From an uncultured Flavobacteriales bacterium (GTDB lineage Bacteria > Bacteroidota > Bacteroidia > Flavobacteriales_G > Salibacteraceae), in NCBI GenBank assembly GCA_937121175.1, contig CAKZKD010000001.1, forward strand, positions 62,001 through 126,000: a DNA stretch of 64,000 nucleotides. The letters are read 5' to 3'. The translations under genes and the position numbers were made by a program. How positions within the stretch are numbered: position 1 is the stretch's first letter; every line of letters begins with the position of its first letter. Below the pieces are notes generated by a model. That model worked only from the letters and a program-made list of their open reading frames with translations. It did not search any database and was not told where the DNA came from. Shown here piece by piece: positions 46,780 through 56,729 of the stretch.

Positions 46780-49700
46780 ATGCGTTTATTTCTAGTTTTA
46801 GCCTTATTATTTGTATCACTATTTACACATGGTCAACTCAACGGAGTTTATACTATTGGTGGTGTTTCTCCAAACTATTCAACTATATCAGCGGCGGTTG
46901 GAGCATTAAACTCAGTAGGTGTGAGTGGGTCTGTCGAATTTAAAATTAGACCTGGCAAATACAACGAAAGTGTTACAATAGATACAAGTATTGGTGGAAG
47001 TCCAGTCAATAAAGTCGTTTTCAGGAAAGACCTTGCGTTCGCGGGAGAGGTTCATTGGTTCAATACCGGAATTCCATTGAAATTCGAAAACGCACAGTTT
47101 ATTACGATTCGAGATTTGACCATTGAATCCACTGGGGATAGAGTAATTTTTATCACCGGAGAAACCAATAATATTAACATCGTAAATAATCTTATCAGAG
47201 GATATCAAACTCACAGTGCGTCTTATTGTGTCACCATAGTTGGCCACTCTGTGAACAACGTAAATAATGTTTCGATAGACTCCAACACAATTAGGCACGG
47301 AGCTGGAGCTGTTTTTTTAGGTGGAGGAACTTCAAACAGAAATAAAAACAATAAAATATCAAACAATATTTGTGACAGCTCTGGTTACAATGGATTTAAT
47401 GTAGCTGGAAATGATTCAGTAATTATTAGAAACAATATTATTCGGGACAACGGCGTACAAATGAACACTCAAGGCATACGTCTAAATTATTGTAGTTATT
47501 TTAAGGTTGAAGCAAATACTATTTATCAATTAAACACGAACTCGCCTTTAGGTATCGACATTGCAAACAGTGGCGGTAGTTCCTCAAACCACGCGCAAGT
47601 GTCGAATAATTTTCTTTTTTCAAAAGCTGGGTTATACGGGATAAGGTCTTCGAACTCAAATGAAATTGATTACTCCTATAATACCATTAGATTGGAAGGC
47701 GTAAATTCTAATAGTCGTTGTGTCAGTTTAGATTATGGGAGGGTTTATTTAAAAAATAATATTTTCTCAAACCACGCAGGAGGAAGAGCTCTATATATTC
47801 CGAGCAGATATTCTTTGATGTACAGTAATTTCAATGATTTTTATTCAACAGATTCGTCGCAAACGGTCTATGCAGGAAATAGTTATTTAAGTTTTTCGAG
47901 TTACCAATCTCAGCTGTCAAAAGATACTAATTCAGTAAGTGTACACCCAAAATGGACAACTCTTGAAGGATATGAGCCTTCTTCATTGTATATAAATGAT
48001 GCTGCAGAAGTTATTTCGACCATCACCACTGACATTATTGGTAAAATAAGAGGAGTTAATCCTGATATAGGTTGTTTTGAGTTTAAATCTGCGAATAATG
48101 ATGCGGGATTGGATAGTGTTTTAACAGAACGATGCGAAGGGGTCTCAACCGTGAGGGTTAAGATTAAAAATCACGGACTAAATCCTATAAGTCAGGTAGT
48201 TGTGAATTGGAACTTGAAAACTGGAGGAGGGCCATCAGCGCCTCAAACGTCGGCAAAAATTGCAGGATTATCAATTCCAGTTTTTGGGGATACAATAGTT
48301 GAAATAGGCACAATGAATTTTTTAAGAAAAATTAGATATGAATTAAGTGCCTCCATAGATTCGGTAAATGGGGTTAAGGATTCGATACCAAGAAATGATA
48401 CTGCGCATGTAGATTCGGTTTTTTCTAAAATGAGTGGTGCATTCACGGTTGGAGGAATAAATCCAGATTTTTCAAATGTTCTCGATGCTCTTGCAGCATT
48501 ACAAAAAAATGATGTATGTGGTCCGGTTATCTTTAATATCAGGCCAGGAGAATATTATGGTAGGCATACTCTTTTTAGTGTGGAAGGGGTTGATTCAATC
48601 AATACAGTTTTATTTCAAAGTGATACCTCTTTTTCTGGATGGGCCCATTTAACCTATCGAGGTGCACCACTCCAATTTTACGGAGTGAAATATTATACGT
48701 TCAAAAACCTGAAATTTTCTACAACAAGAATTTCTTCCGTAGTTAATTTTAGCGCTGCCAACGAAGGTATTACGTTTCTAAATGACTCCTTGGTTGGAAC
48801 CAATGTTAATACCTCCATACGTGATTTCAATTCTGTGTTTTATCAAAGTTCTTCCTCTTCGGGAGTACAAAAAAACTTAGTTATTAAGCATTGTGTAATC
48901 CTTAATGGTTCAAGAGGAATTCATCTCATAGGAAACGGGGGAACTGGTATAAAACATCCTTATAATGTAGAGATTACAAATAACAAGATTCTAGGATTTT
49001 ACTATACAGGGGTTTTTCTATATAATACACCTCATTCGTTGGTGCATAAAAATATTATTGATGACAACTACAGTCATACTTCAGGAAATGGAGTGTTTGT
49101 GCAGGGCTGTGTTTCAACAACTCTAAGCGCTAACAAAATTTCAATCAGGGCTGGAAATGGAGTGGATCTTAGGTATAACATAGGCACTCAATCAACGGAT
49201 GCAGTTCGGATGTTTAACAATTTCATTTTTTTTAAAGACACATCTGGAGCGAATTTACAGCACGGAATTCGCGGTGATAATAATAATTATTTGACCGTAG
49301 CATTTAACTCGGTTAAGGTCTCTAAAGGCACTAATGCTTCTACTGCTATTTACATGCAAAGTGGTTTAGGCTGGAAAATCGTAAATAACAATTTTTCAAA
49401 TTTTGGAACCGGTCTAGTTCAACAATACGGAAATGCTTCTGGAGTAACCTTATTGAATCATAACAACTCATACTATAATGGCACAAACCTAGGATTCTAT
49501 AACGGAACTGTCGGTTCACTCAGTGCCTGGCGAACTGCGACTGGACAAGCTGGAAATTCAAAAAATGTTCATCCGCAGTTTTACAGTTTTTCTGACCTGC
49601 ACACGAATAGTTTAGATTTCGATGGTCAAGGTACACCAGTTCCTGATATTCAAGAAGATATTGATGGCCACTTGCGGAATACAACTTCTCCAGATATTGG

Positions 49701-52700
49701 CGCTGATGAATTTACGATTTTCAATAATGATGCAAGTATTGTCAGTATTAACGAATCCTCTGTCTGCGGTGGAAATAACCCCGTTTTTATTACCCTACGA
49801 AATGTTGGTACAAACACCTTGAATTCTACAACCATTGGCTGGAAAATAAGTACTAACGGCGGGGCGTTTATTAATCAACCTTCCTATAATTATACTGGTA
49901 CTCTTGCTACAAGTGAGGATACATCCATCAATATAGGAAGTTTTCAGTTTCTAATTGGTACGAATTATCAAATTCAGTTTTACACAACCGATTTTAATGG
50001 ATTAGCTGACCAGAATTTGAATAATGATAGTATCAAATCTGTAATACTAAAGCCTAAAATGTCTGGGGTATATACAGTCGGTAACTTGCCAACAGATGAT
50101 TGGCAAACAATAGATTCTGCAATAACTCAATTAGAACTGAATGGAGTATGTGGCCCAACGACAATATATATTCGAGCCGGAACGTACGCTGAAGCATCTA
50201 GAATAACCAACATTCCTGGAGCTAATAAAGTAAATGATGTTCTAATTTTAGGAGATACGAATGGGACTAAACCAACATGGGTCTATGGCTTTAACGCAAT
50301 ATTGGGTTTTGTTAACACCGGGTATATCACCTTTAAAAACATCAAATTTAGCTCTACCAGTAATTTCCACTCAATGATTGATTTCAATGGTAACAATGAG
50401 CATATCCATTTTATTGATAACGAAATCATTGGTCGAGCACTTGGTATTCACGGAGGTGCGTCTTATTTGATTGATAATAATGACCAGAGTAACACTCAAA
50501 CCAATTATTGCTCATTTATCAATAACGACATATTTAATGGCAATATGATAATTCGCTGGCATGGTAATTCTACTTCGCACAGAGAAAAAGGGAATAAATT
50601 TATTGGCAATAGAATATTTGGCGCTCATGGCTATGGAGTTCAAATATTTAGTCAGGACAGTCTTGAGTTTCGGAATAACTATATTAAAGGAAGAGCTAAT
50701 ATCACAGCATTCGGAATTGGTTTAAATGTTCACTATACTTCGCGGTATAAGATTACCGGAAATAGAATTGAAATGCCTTCTGGTAATTATGGTATGCACG
50801 TAACTTGGTCTTCTGGAATTGGCACAGATACAAGCCTAATAGCTAACAATTTTGTTTCAGTTGGTGGAAATTCAAATGGATATTATGGAATTAGTGTTAC
50901 CAATTGCCACAATCAAAAATTAGTTCATAATTCCGTGAATATGTATGGTACAGGTACTAGTTCATTTGCTTTTTATCTGAACGGAGGAAGTGATTCAAAA
51001 ATCATGAACAATTCTTTTGTAAACTCGGTCGGTGGCCCAGCCATTGGAGCCCAAAGTACTCGTACAGGAGTCATTTGCGACTATAATAATCTATGGACTT
51101 TGAGCACACAGAATTTTTCTTTTGTTGGGGGTCAAAGCTACCAAACTTCATTTGCGCAATGGAGACTGGCTAGTGGTTATGATGCCAATTCCATACAAGT
51201 ACCACCAAATTACTTAGATTCATTCGATTTACATGTCAACTCAAATAATTTAAATAGACGTGGTTTTCCAGTTGGGATTTTATTTGATATTGATGGCGAC
51301 CTAAGGTCTATGACTACGCCCGATATTGGCGCAGACGAAATTGTAGGTATAAATAGGGATGTTGAGTTAATGGGCTATTCTTTTTCTAGATTATGCAACG
51401 GCAAAACTCAAATAAGTATCAATTTTAATAATCGTGGATACGATACCTTAAAAACCACCACATTTATTACAACATTATCCATTAACGGAGGAATGCCGAC
51501 ACTAATTGATAGTACAATTTTTAACGGTGCATTACCTGAAAATCACGTGGCTACCATAACTCTAGATAGTGTTAATCTTAATAAAAATGATAAACATGTT
51601 CTAAGTACTTACAGTCACTTATTTAATAATTTGAATGATGAGTATCGAGCAAATGATACTATTATTGATTCACTGCCTTTGTCATCAATACCAATGCTTT
51701 CAGGGCTGATTTCCGCACAACAAGTTCCAAAATGCTATGGTGACACCACGGCTATTCTTGGTGCAACTGTAAGTGGGGGAGTGTCACCGTTTGTTTACAG
51801 TTGGTCCAATGGTGACACGACTTCAATAATTCATTCCTTAAGCGGGGGTACTTATATGCTCACAGTTTCAGATTCTAGCCAATGCGCGGATACTGTATCT
51901 TTTACGCTTATTCAACCGGATTCCATTGGAATTAATCTTAAAATTGACTCCATACTTAAATGTTTTGGTGACTCGAATGGGGTTATATCCTCTAATGTTC
52001 AGGGTGGAGTGACTCCTTATAATTATACTTGGTTAAATCAAAAAACTACTTCCCAGGTACGCAATTTACATTCTGGATTATATGTACTTACTGTCACCGA
52101 TTCCAATAAATGCGTTAAGGTTGATTCGTTGTGGTTAGTTGCGCCTAATCTTCTTTCTAGTACAGTAGATTCAATACAACATGTTACATGTGAGTTTGGT
52201 GCTAATGGTAAGGTTAAATTGGCAACCGCTGGTGGAACCCCTCCATATTCTTACTTATGGAATAATGGAAAAGTTGGAGCCATTGTCGATTCGTTGAACG
52301 AAGGAAAAGTAAGTGTGTTAGTATCGGATTCTTTAGGATGTAGAACAACGGTTTCTGATTCTATTGCTTTTGATTTTACAAATCCTGCAGTTCAACTTGG
52401 AAACGATACGAGCAGTTGCTCAAATAAATTGGTGTGGTTAGACGCTCAAAATAATGGGAGTAATTTCTTATGGAATACCGGAGATACTATTCAGTCAATA
52501 TTACCTCTTAAATCAGGTAGCTATTCTGTAATAGTAACCGATAACAATGGCTGCAAGGGATTTGATACCGTAAGTATCGTATTTAATATAGTTTGCGTAG
52601 GAATTGAAGAAATTTCAAAGTCTAATCAAGTAGTATTTTATCCCAATCCTAATTCGGGCAGTTTTCGCGTTCGTTTTACTGAACCCTATTCGGAATCTGT

Positions 52701-52872
52701 AAACCTCTCTATTCTAGACGCGCGAGGGAGGTTGATTAGAGAAATCTCTTGGGCGGCAGATGGTAAACAGGATGATAAGCAAATAGACTTAAGTGACCAA
52801 CAGAAAGGATTGTACTTTTTACAAGTTACTCTCGACGGAAGAACTTCACTACATCGAATTCTGATTAAATAA
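46780..52872 (+). CDS. giant T9SS type A surface protein: three beta-helix modules plus SprB repeats
   Basis: A 2030-residue exported protein. A signal peptide (LFLVLALLFVSLFTHG) is followed by three units of about 545 residues, near 20-550, 551-1093 and 1094-1640. Each unit opens with a GVYTIGG-like line and IRPG(K/E)Y, carries a parallel beta-helix rich in NN repeats, closes with a form of DIDGHLR...PDIGADEF and ends in a CARDB-like Ig domain. Three SprB-type repeats follow (about 1640-1865, WSNGDTTSIIHSLSGGTY), then an Ig-like repeat and a type A sorting tail (YPNPNSGSFRVRF). It is probably an adhesin or polysaccharide-binding fibre. Confidence 0.88.
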   Translation: MRLFLVLALLFVSLFTHGQLNGVYTIGGVSPNYSTISAAVGALNSVGVSGSVEFKIRPGKYNESVTIDTSIGGSPVNKVVFRKDLAFAGEVHWFNTGIPLKFENAQFITIRDLTIESTGDRVIFITGETNNINIVNNLIRGYQTHSASYCVTIVGHSVNNVNNVSIDSNTIRHGAGAVFLGGGTSNRNKNNKISNNICDSSGYNGFNVAGNDSVIIRNNIIRDNGVQMNTQGIRLNYCSYFKVEANTIYQLNTNSPLGIDIANSGGSSSNHAQVSNNFLFSKAGLYGIRSSNSNEIDYSYNTIRLEGVNSNSRCVSLDYGRVYLKNNIFSNHAGGRALYIPSRYSLMYSNFNDFYSTDSSQTVYAGNSYLSFSSYQSQLSKDTNSVSVHPKWTTLEGYEPSSLYINDAAEVISTITTDIIGKIRGVNPDIGCFEFKSANNDAGLDSVLTERCEGVSTVRVKIKNHGLNPISQVVVNWNLKTGGGPSAPQTSAKIAGLSIPVFGDTIVEIGTMNFLRKIRYELSASIDSVNGVKDSIPRNDTAHVDSVFSKMSGAFTVGGINPDFSNVLDALAALQKNDVCGPVIFNIRPGEYYGRHTLFSVEGVDSINTVLFQSDTSFSGWAHLTYRGAPLQFYGVKYYTFKNLKFSTTRISSVVNFSAANEGITFLNDSLVGTNVNTSIRDFNSVFYQSSSSSGVQKNLVIKHCVILNGSRGIHLIGNGGTGIKHPYNVEITNNKILGFYYTGVFLYNTPHSLVHKNIIDDNYSHTSGNGVFVQGCVSTTLSANKISIRAGNGVDLRYNIGTQSTDAVRMFNNFIFFKDTSGANLQHGIRGDNNNYLTVAFNSVKVSKGTNASTAIYMQSGLGWKIVNNNFSNFGTGLVQQYGNASGVTLLNHNNSYYNGTNLGFYNGTVGSLSAWRTATGQAGNSKNVHPQFYSFSDLHTNSLDFDGQGTPVPDIQEDIDGHLRNTTSPDIGADEFTIFNNDASIVSINESSVCGGNNPVFITLRNVGTNTLNSTTIGWKISTNGGAFINQPSYNYTGTLATSEDTSINIGSFQFLIGTNYQIQFYTTDFNGLADQNLNNDSIKSVILKPKMSGVYTVGNLPTDDWQTIDSAITQLELNGVCGPTTIYIRAGTYAEASRITNIPGANKVNDVLILGDTNGTKPTWVYGFNAILGFVNTGYITFKNIKFSSTSNFHSMIDFNGNNEHIHFIDNEIIGRALGIHGGASYLIDNNDQSNTQTNYCSFINNDIFNGNMIIRWHGNSTSHREKGNKFIGNRIFGAHGYGVQIFSQDSLEFRNNYIKGRANITAFGIGLNVHYTSRYKITGNRIEMPSGNYGMHVTWSSGIGTDTSLIANNFVSVGGNSNGYYGISVTNCHNQKLVHNSVNMYGTGTSSFAFYLNGGSDSKIMNNSFVNSVGGPAIGAQSTRTGVICDYNNLWTLSTQNFSFVGGQSYQTSFAQWRLASGYDANSIQVPPNYLDSFDLHVNSNNLNRRGFPVGILFDIDGDLRSMTTPDIGADEIVGINRDVELMGYSFSRLCNGKTQISINFNNRGYDTLKTTTFITTLSINGGMPTLIDSTIFNGALPENHVATITLDSVNLNKNDKHVLSTYSHLFNNLNDEYRANDTIIDSLPLSSIPMLSGLISAQQVPKCYGDTTAILGATVSGGVSPFVYSWSNGDTTSIIHSLSGGTYMLTVSDSSQCADTVSFTLIQPDSIGINLKIDSILKCFGDSNGVISSNVQGGVTPYNYTWLNQKTTSQVRNLHSGLYVLTVTDSNKCVKVDSLWLVAPNLLSSTVDSIQHVTCEFGANGKVKLATAGGTPPYSYLWNNGKVGAIVDSLNEGKVSVLVSDSLGCRTTVSDSIAFDFTNPAVQLGNDTSSCSNKLVWLDAQNNGSNFLWNTGDTIQSILPLKSGSYSVIVTDNNGCKGFDTVSIVFNIVCVGIEEISKSNQVVFYPNPNSGSFRVRFTEPYSESVNLSILDARGRLIREISWAADGKQDDKQIDLSDQQKGLYFLQVTLDGRTSLHRILIK

Positions 52873-53186
52873 ATAGAATCTTTTGTCTGTAATCTAAGAT
52901 TGCAGTCGTAGTGCTAAATGGAAACGATATCTAAATAATAGTGCTGGCTGTGGTTTCATTAAATTTATAGGTCAAGACTAATAAACATACCATTTAAATA
53001 AAACTGAAGGTGTTTAAAGATACTGTAAGCACTCTGTCAGTATTGCGAAAACTGGAATCTAACATCATAAAAAAAGTCTTAGGTTTAATAGGACTTGTGA
53101 CAACAGCTGATTGGGCTGTAAAATGGCAAAAAAAAAGCCCCAAGAGATAAATCTATTGGGGCTTTAACTTCAGTTTTAGTAGTCTT
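52873..53186. other. 314-base stretch with no gene
   Basis: It separates the giant surface protein gene from the ribosomal operon. No reading frame or RNA gene was found. A weak hairpin (CTGTAAT / ATTGCAG, 52887-52905) follows the stop of the surface protein gene but has no T-run. The rplI terminator lies at 53128-53165. The rest is AT-rich and without visible structure. Confidence 0.6.
53128..53165 (-). terminator. rho-independent terminator of the rpsF-rpsR-rplI operon
   Basis: Read on the minus strand, a ten-base stem (AAAGCCCCAA with TTGGGGCTTT) around a 12-base loop is followed by nine T residues. It lies 21 bases after the rplI stop. This is the clearest terminator in the window. Confidence 0.88.
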
Positions 53187-53633
53187 TTACTCTTCGATAA
53201 CCTCAAAGTTAAGCGTAGTTTCAACACCTTTTTGGAATTTCACTTTTGCTTCGTAAGTGCCAATTTGCTTAATTGGCTCATTAACAATAGTGATATTCTT
53301 ACGATCAACATCATGACCTAATTCCTTAATAGCGTCAGCAACTTGTAAGTTGGTAACCGAACCGAAAATCTTTCCGTTCTCACCAACTTTAGCACCAATT
53401 TTTATTGTCATTTTCGCCAACTTGTCAGCAGAAGCTTTAGCTTCTTCTTGCATTTTCTCAATTTTATGAGAGCGTTGTCTTAGATTTTCTTCGCGAACTT
53501 TTTTAGCAGATGTTGTAGCCAAAATTGCAGTTCCAGTAGGAATTAAATAATTCCGACCATAACCTGCTTTCACTGTAACCATATCGTCAACTTCACCAAG
53601 TCCGTCAACGTTCTTTTTTAATATAATATCCAT
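53187..53633 (-). CDS. rplI: 50S ribosomal protein L9
   Basis: A protein of the large subunit near the L1 stalk. It has the N-terminal RNA-binding motif MDIILKKNVDGLGEVDDMV, GYGRNYLIPTG, a long connecting helix (residues about 40-75) and a C-terminal domain (KIGAKVGENGKIFGSVTN). At 148 residues it is the normal size. Last gene of rpsF-rpsR-rplI, followed by a strong terminator. Confidence 0.98.
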   Translation of the reverse strand: MDIILKKNVDGLGEVDDMVTVKAGYGRNYLIPTGTAILATTSAKKVREENLRQRSHKIEKMQEEAKASADKLAKMTIKIGAKVGENGKIFGSVTNLQVADAIKELGHDVDRKNITIVNEPIKQIGTYEAKVKFQKGVETTLNFEVIEE

Positions 53634-53660
53634 GGTAATGTCCTTCTGAATTATTCTAAA

Positions 53661-53927
53661 TTACTTAATTAAATCTCCTTTGTAAGGTAAAATCGCCAAA
53701 TGACGTGCACGCTTAACAGCAGTTGCAACCTTTCTTTGGTATTTGAGAGAAGTTCCTGTAATTCTACGAGGAAGTAACTTTCCTTGGTCGTTTACAAATT
53801 TGATAAGAAAATCACCGTCTTTGTAATCGATATATTTGATTCTACCTTTTCTGAATCGGCAAAATTTTTCTTTAGTAATCTCAATGTTAATTGGGGTTAG
53901 ATATCTAATATCTCCTTGTTGTGCCAT
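53661..53927 (-). CDS. rpsR: 30S ribosomal protein S18
   Basis: A small-subunit protein that pairs with S6 on 16S rRNA. The 88 residues include CRFRKGRIKYIDYKDGDF and LPRRITGTSLKYQRKVATAV, ending KRARHLAILPYKGDLIK. It retains a cysteine (CRF) near the start but shows no zinc-binding set. It lies 32 bases after rpsF and 27 before rplI. Confidence 0.98.
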   Translation of the reverse strand: MAQQGDIRYLTPINIEITKEKFCRFRKGRIKYIDYKDGDFLIKFVNDQGKLLPRRITGTSLKYQRKVATAVKRARHLAILPYKGDLIK

Positions 53928-53959
53928 TGTCTTGTAATTTTTTGGATTAAAACTTTTGC

Positions 53960-54313
53960 TTAAGCTTCCGCTTTAGCAGCTTTTTTGTTTCTAGTAGGTC
54001 TGTTTTCTGCAAACGTAATATGGTGCTTGTCCATTTTTACAGTTAAAAAACGCATGATTTTCTCATCACGTTTCATGTCCAGTTCTAGCTTCGCAATTTT
54101 CTCACCTTCCAATTCGTACTCAAACAAGTGGTAAAAACCAGTTGTTTTTTTCTGAATAGGGTAGGCTAACTTGCGCAATCCCCAATGGTCTTTGTGCGTC
54201 AATTTTGCACCTAAGTCTTTCAAAGTTGACTCATACTTCTTTACTGCTTCCTTTACCTGGTCATCAGATAAAACGGGAGTTAAAATGAAAACAGTTTCGT
54301 ACCTATTAATCAT
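53960..54313 (-). CDS. rpsF: 30S ribosomal protein S6
   Basis: A small-subunit protein and partner of S18. The 117 residues start MINRYETVFILTPVL and keep HKDHWGLRKLAYPIQKK, TGFYHLFEYE and MKRDEKIMRFLTVKMDKH. The C-terminal tail (RNKKAAKAEA) is short and basic. First gene of the operon. In relatives the S6-S18 complex represses its own mRNA leader; the leader here, about 47 bases, does not show a clear site. Confidence 0.98.
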   Translation of the reverse strand: MINRYETVFILTPVLSDDQVKEAVKKYESTLKDLGAKLTHKDHWGLRKLAYPIQKKTTGFYHLFEYELEGEKIAKLELDMKRDEKIMRFLTVKMDKHHITFAENRPTRNKKAAKAEA

Positions 54314-54365
54314 AGTTTTTATGAATTTGTTTACTAATTAATTTTTGATTCTTAAAATCAGCGGG

Positions 54366-54396
54366 CAAAAGTACTCATTTTTAGTAGGTTGTACAA
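54366..54396 (-). promoter_or_regulatory. promoter of rpsF-rpsR-rplI
   Basis: TACTTTTG (minus strand, 54366-54373) is the -7 element and TTG (54394-54396) the -33 element, with a 20-base spacer. The leader to the ATG at 54313 is about 47 bases. The promoter sits between dcd and rpsF, so the ribosomal genes are not dependent on the dcd operon. Confidence 0.65.
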
Positions 54397-54413
54397 GAGG
54401 CAATTCAATAAAA

Positions 54414-54932
54414 TTACTCAAAATCCTTATACAACATACTGGGCTGAACTTCAGTATTGTCTTGGTACTTACCACTTACATACTTATCGTAATCGCCTTC
54501 GATAGAGTGGTAGTAAATCTGACAAATTTCTACTCCTGCATATATTCTAATGGGTTCAACGCAATGGATTTCCAACGTCCAGTAACCAGAGAAACCAACA
54601 TCGCCAAAACCAGCAGTAACGTGAATGTACAAGCCCAAGCGACCTATACTGCTGCGACCTTCTAGCATAGGAACGTAGCTCTCGGTTCTGGTGTGTTCCG
54701 TAGTTCTTCCTAAATACAGTTTACCAGGTTCTAAAACCAAACCTTCTTCTGGAATGAACAATTCCTTAGTGGCATTTGGCTTTTTCATTTCCAACACATC
54801 TGTTTCGTAAGTCAAAAGCCTATTGTGCAAACTCAAATTATACGAATTTGGATTCAATCGACTTTCATCGTATGGGTCGATGAAAATGTTTTTACCGAGT
54901 TGCTTTTTTATTTCGTTTCCAGATAGTATCAT
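54414..54932 (-). CDS. dcd: dCTP deaminase
   Basis: It deaminates dCTP to dUTP for thymidylate synthesis. In 172 residues it has PNSYNLSLHNRLLTYE, the LEGRSSIGRLGL motif, and HVTAGFGDVGFSGYWTLEI with the catalytic glutamate. The length and motifs fit the monofunctional enzyme rather than the bifunctional dCTP deaminase/dUTPase. The ATG overlaps the stop of the preceding small gene by four bases (ATGA). It is last in the folE-cysS-DUF4177-dcd operon. Confidence 0.95.
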   Translation of the reverse strand: MILSGNEIKKQLGKNIFIDPYDESRLNPNSYNLSLHNRLLTYETDVLEMKKPNATKELFIPEEGLVLEPGKLYLGRTTEHTRTESYVPMLEGRSSIGRLGLYIHVTAGFGDVGFSGYWTLEIHCVEPIRIYAGVEICQIYYHSIEGDYDKYVSGKYQDNTEVQPSMLYKDFE

Positions 54933-55198
54933 GGTTTTTTTCTTTCAAGAAGGTATGTACTAGCAGTTTGATTAATGACCCGCCATCCTTCGGACCCAAA
55001 TTTGTTTAGTAAAATCATCGCATCAGAGCCATGTGATTTCTTGGAGGAGTATTGAACGGTCTCTTGATTGCCACTACCATAAGTGACAGTAATTTCATTC
55101 GTCATTCTCGTAATGGATACATATTCGAATTTTTCTTGTCCAAAACTAGAAATTGAAAACAATCCAACAGCAATGACAACTAATAATATCTTTTTCAT
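54929..55198 (-). CDS. small exported DUF4177-like protein
   Basis: An 89-residue protein with a signal peptide (ILLVVIAVGLFSISSFG). The core EKFEYVSITRM, then LNKFGSEGWRVINQ and STYLLERKK, is the DUF4177 pattern (GW followed by YxLxR) seen in small Bacteroidota proteins. Its role is unknown. It lies four bases after cysS and overlaps dcd by four bases, so it is expressed with two metabolic enzymes despite being exported. Confidence 0.8.
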   Translation of the reverse strand: MKKILLVVIAVGLFSISSFGQEKFEYVSITRMTNEITVTYGSGNQETVQYSSKKSHGSDAMILLNKFGSEGWRVINQTASTYLLERKKP

Positions 55199-55202
55199 AA
55201 TT

Positions 55203-56717
55203 TTATTTTAAAACGTATTCACTTCCTTCTTTACCGTCATTCAGAACAATTCCAACAGCATTTAGTCGGTCTCTAATTGAATCCGATAAATCCCAGTTTT
55301 TATTGGCTCTTGCTTCTGCACGCATTTCAATAAGCATTTGCATGACATCGTCCAATTTATCAGAACCATTGCCTTCGGTTTCATCTTCTAATCCTAGCAC
55401 GTCGGAAATAAAGATAGTAAAGGTTTCTTTCATTCTGCGAAATGTGCTGGAGCTAATAGAATACCTAGTTAAGTGGTCGTTGAAGAAGGTGTTTATTTTT
55501 CCTGATAAATCAAATAATACCGCAAGGGTTTTTGGGGTATTAAAATCATCACCCATTTCAAGATATAGTTGATTACACAGAGCGTTAAACTCAGCATCAA
55601 TTTCTTCTTGAACATTTCCGCTTTCAACCACATCCTTGTCCATTTCTTCAACCAGCCGCTTAGCGTTCATGAGTCGTTTGTACCCTTTTTCAGCTGCTTT
55701 GAGGGCGTCGTTCGAAAAGTCAACTGTGCTTCTATAATGCGCTTGCAAAAAGAAAAATCGAATCGTCATGGGGGAGTAGCCTTGGTCCAATAATTCATGG
55801 TTGCCAGCAACCAACTCCATGGGCAAAAACGCATTACCCAAGGACTTGCTCATTTTGGTTCCGTTTACCGTAAGCATGTTTCCATGCATCCAATAACGAA
55901 CTGGATCGCCGTCTCCAGCACCTATGTTTTGAGCTATTTCACATTCGTGATGCGGGAACTTCAAATCCATTCCACCCCCATGTATGTCGAATTTTTCGCC
56001 AAGGTACTTGGTACTCATTACGGAGCACTCTAAATGCCATCCTGGAACGCCCATTCCCCAGGGGGATTTCCATTTCATGATTGTATTTTCAGAAGCACCT
56101 TTCCAGATGGCAAAATCTGCAAAAAACTTCTTTTCAGAACCTCCTGCTAGGTTATCTCGTGTTTGTTCTAATAAATCTTCAACTTTTCTTCCAGAGAGTT
56201 TACCATAGTCGTATTTCTCTTGAAATTTTTGAACGTCAAAATAAACTGAACCGTTCACTTCGTAGCCATACCCATTGTCAATGATGCGTTGCACCATTTC
56301 AATTTGCTCCATAATATGACCTGTAGCGGTAGGTTCAATGCTTGGTTCTTTCAGATTAAAAACTTTGTTTACAGCGTGAAAACCGTTGGTGTACTTCTGC
56401 ACAATTTCCATTGGTTCTATTTGCTCCAAACGTGCACGTTTTTCAATTTTATCTTCTCCTTCATCAGCATCGTTTACCAAGTGACCAACGTCCGTAATGT
56501 TTCGAACGTAGCGAACATTATAACCCAAATGCTCCAAGTAACGCCAAACAATATCGAATGATAGAAAGGAACGAAGATTCCCTAAATGAGCTTCGTTATA
56601 AACAGTTGGTCCACAAACATATAAACCCACTCGAGGTGGGTTTAAGGGTTCAAACTTTTCTTTTTTCTTTCCTAGTGAATTAAATACCTCAACCGGGTAT
56701 TGATCATATAGGGCCAT
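55203..56717 (-). CDS. cysS: cysteine-tRNA ligase
   Basis: It charges tRNA-Cys. In 504 residues the zinc ligands are seen as YVCGPTVYN, GWHLECS and FPHHECEIAQ. The HIGH counterpart is HLGN and KMSKS is intact (GTKMSKSLGN). The anticodon-binding domain is at the C-terminus. It is 12 bases after folE. As bacillithiol also needs cysteine, the enzyme competes with bshC for the amino acid, but no regulatory link is visible. Confidence 0.97.
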   Translation of the reverse strand: MALYDQYPVEVFNSLGKKKEKFEPLNPPRVGLYVCGPTVYNEAHLGNLRSFLSFDIVWRYLEHLGYNVRYVRNITDVGHLVNDADEGEDKIEKRARLEQIEPMEIVQKYTNGFHAVNKVFNLKEPSIEPTATGHIMEQIEMVQRIIDNGYGYEVNGSVYFDVQKFQEKYDYGKLSGRKVEDLLEQTRDNLAGGSEKKFFADFAIWKGASENTIMKWKSPWGMGVPGWHLECSVMSTKYLGEKFDIHGGGMDLKFPHHECEIAQNIGAGDGDPVRYWMHGNMLTVNGTKMSKSLGNAFLPMELVAGNHELLDQGYSPMTIRFFFLQAHYRSTVDFSNDALKAAEKGYKRLMNAKRLVEEMDKDVVESGNVQEEIDAEFNALCNQLYLEMGDDFNTPKTLAVLFDLSGKINTFFNDHLTRYSISSSTFRRMKETFTIFISDVLGLEDETEGNGSDKLDDVMQMLIEMRAEARANKNWDLSDSIRDRLNAVGIVLNDGKEGSEYVLK

Positions 56718-56729
56718 TAATGGGGGAGT

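Noticed and set aside
46912-47298. Minus-strand open frame of 128 codons within the giant beta-helix gene
   Set aside because: It is antisense to a well-supported coding region and carries no recognisable domain or promoter.
52887-52905. Hairpin CTGTAAT / ATTGCAG as a terminator of the giant surface gene
   Set aside because: The stem is short, includes a mismatch and has no T-run on the plus strand.
54314-54413. Autoregulatory S6-S18 binding site in the rpsF leader
   Set aside because: A CCG occurs near the predicted 5' end, but I could not draw a convincing stem with the expected bulge.
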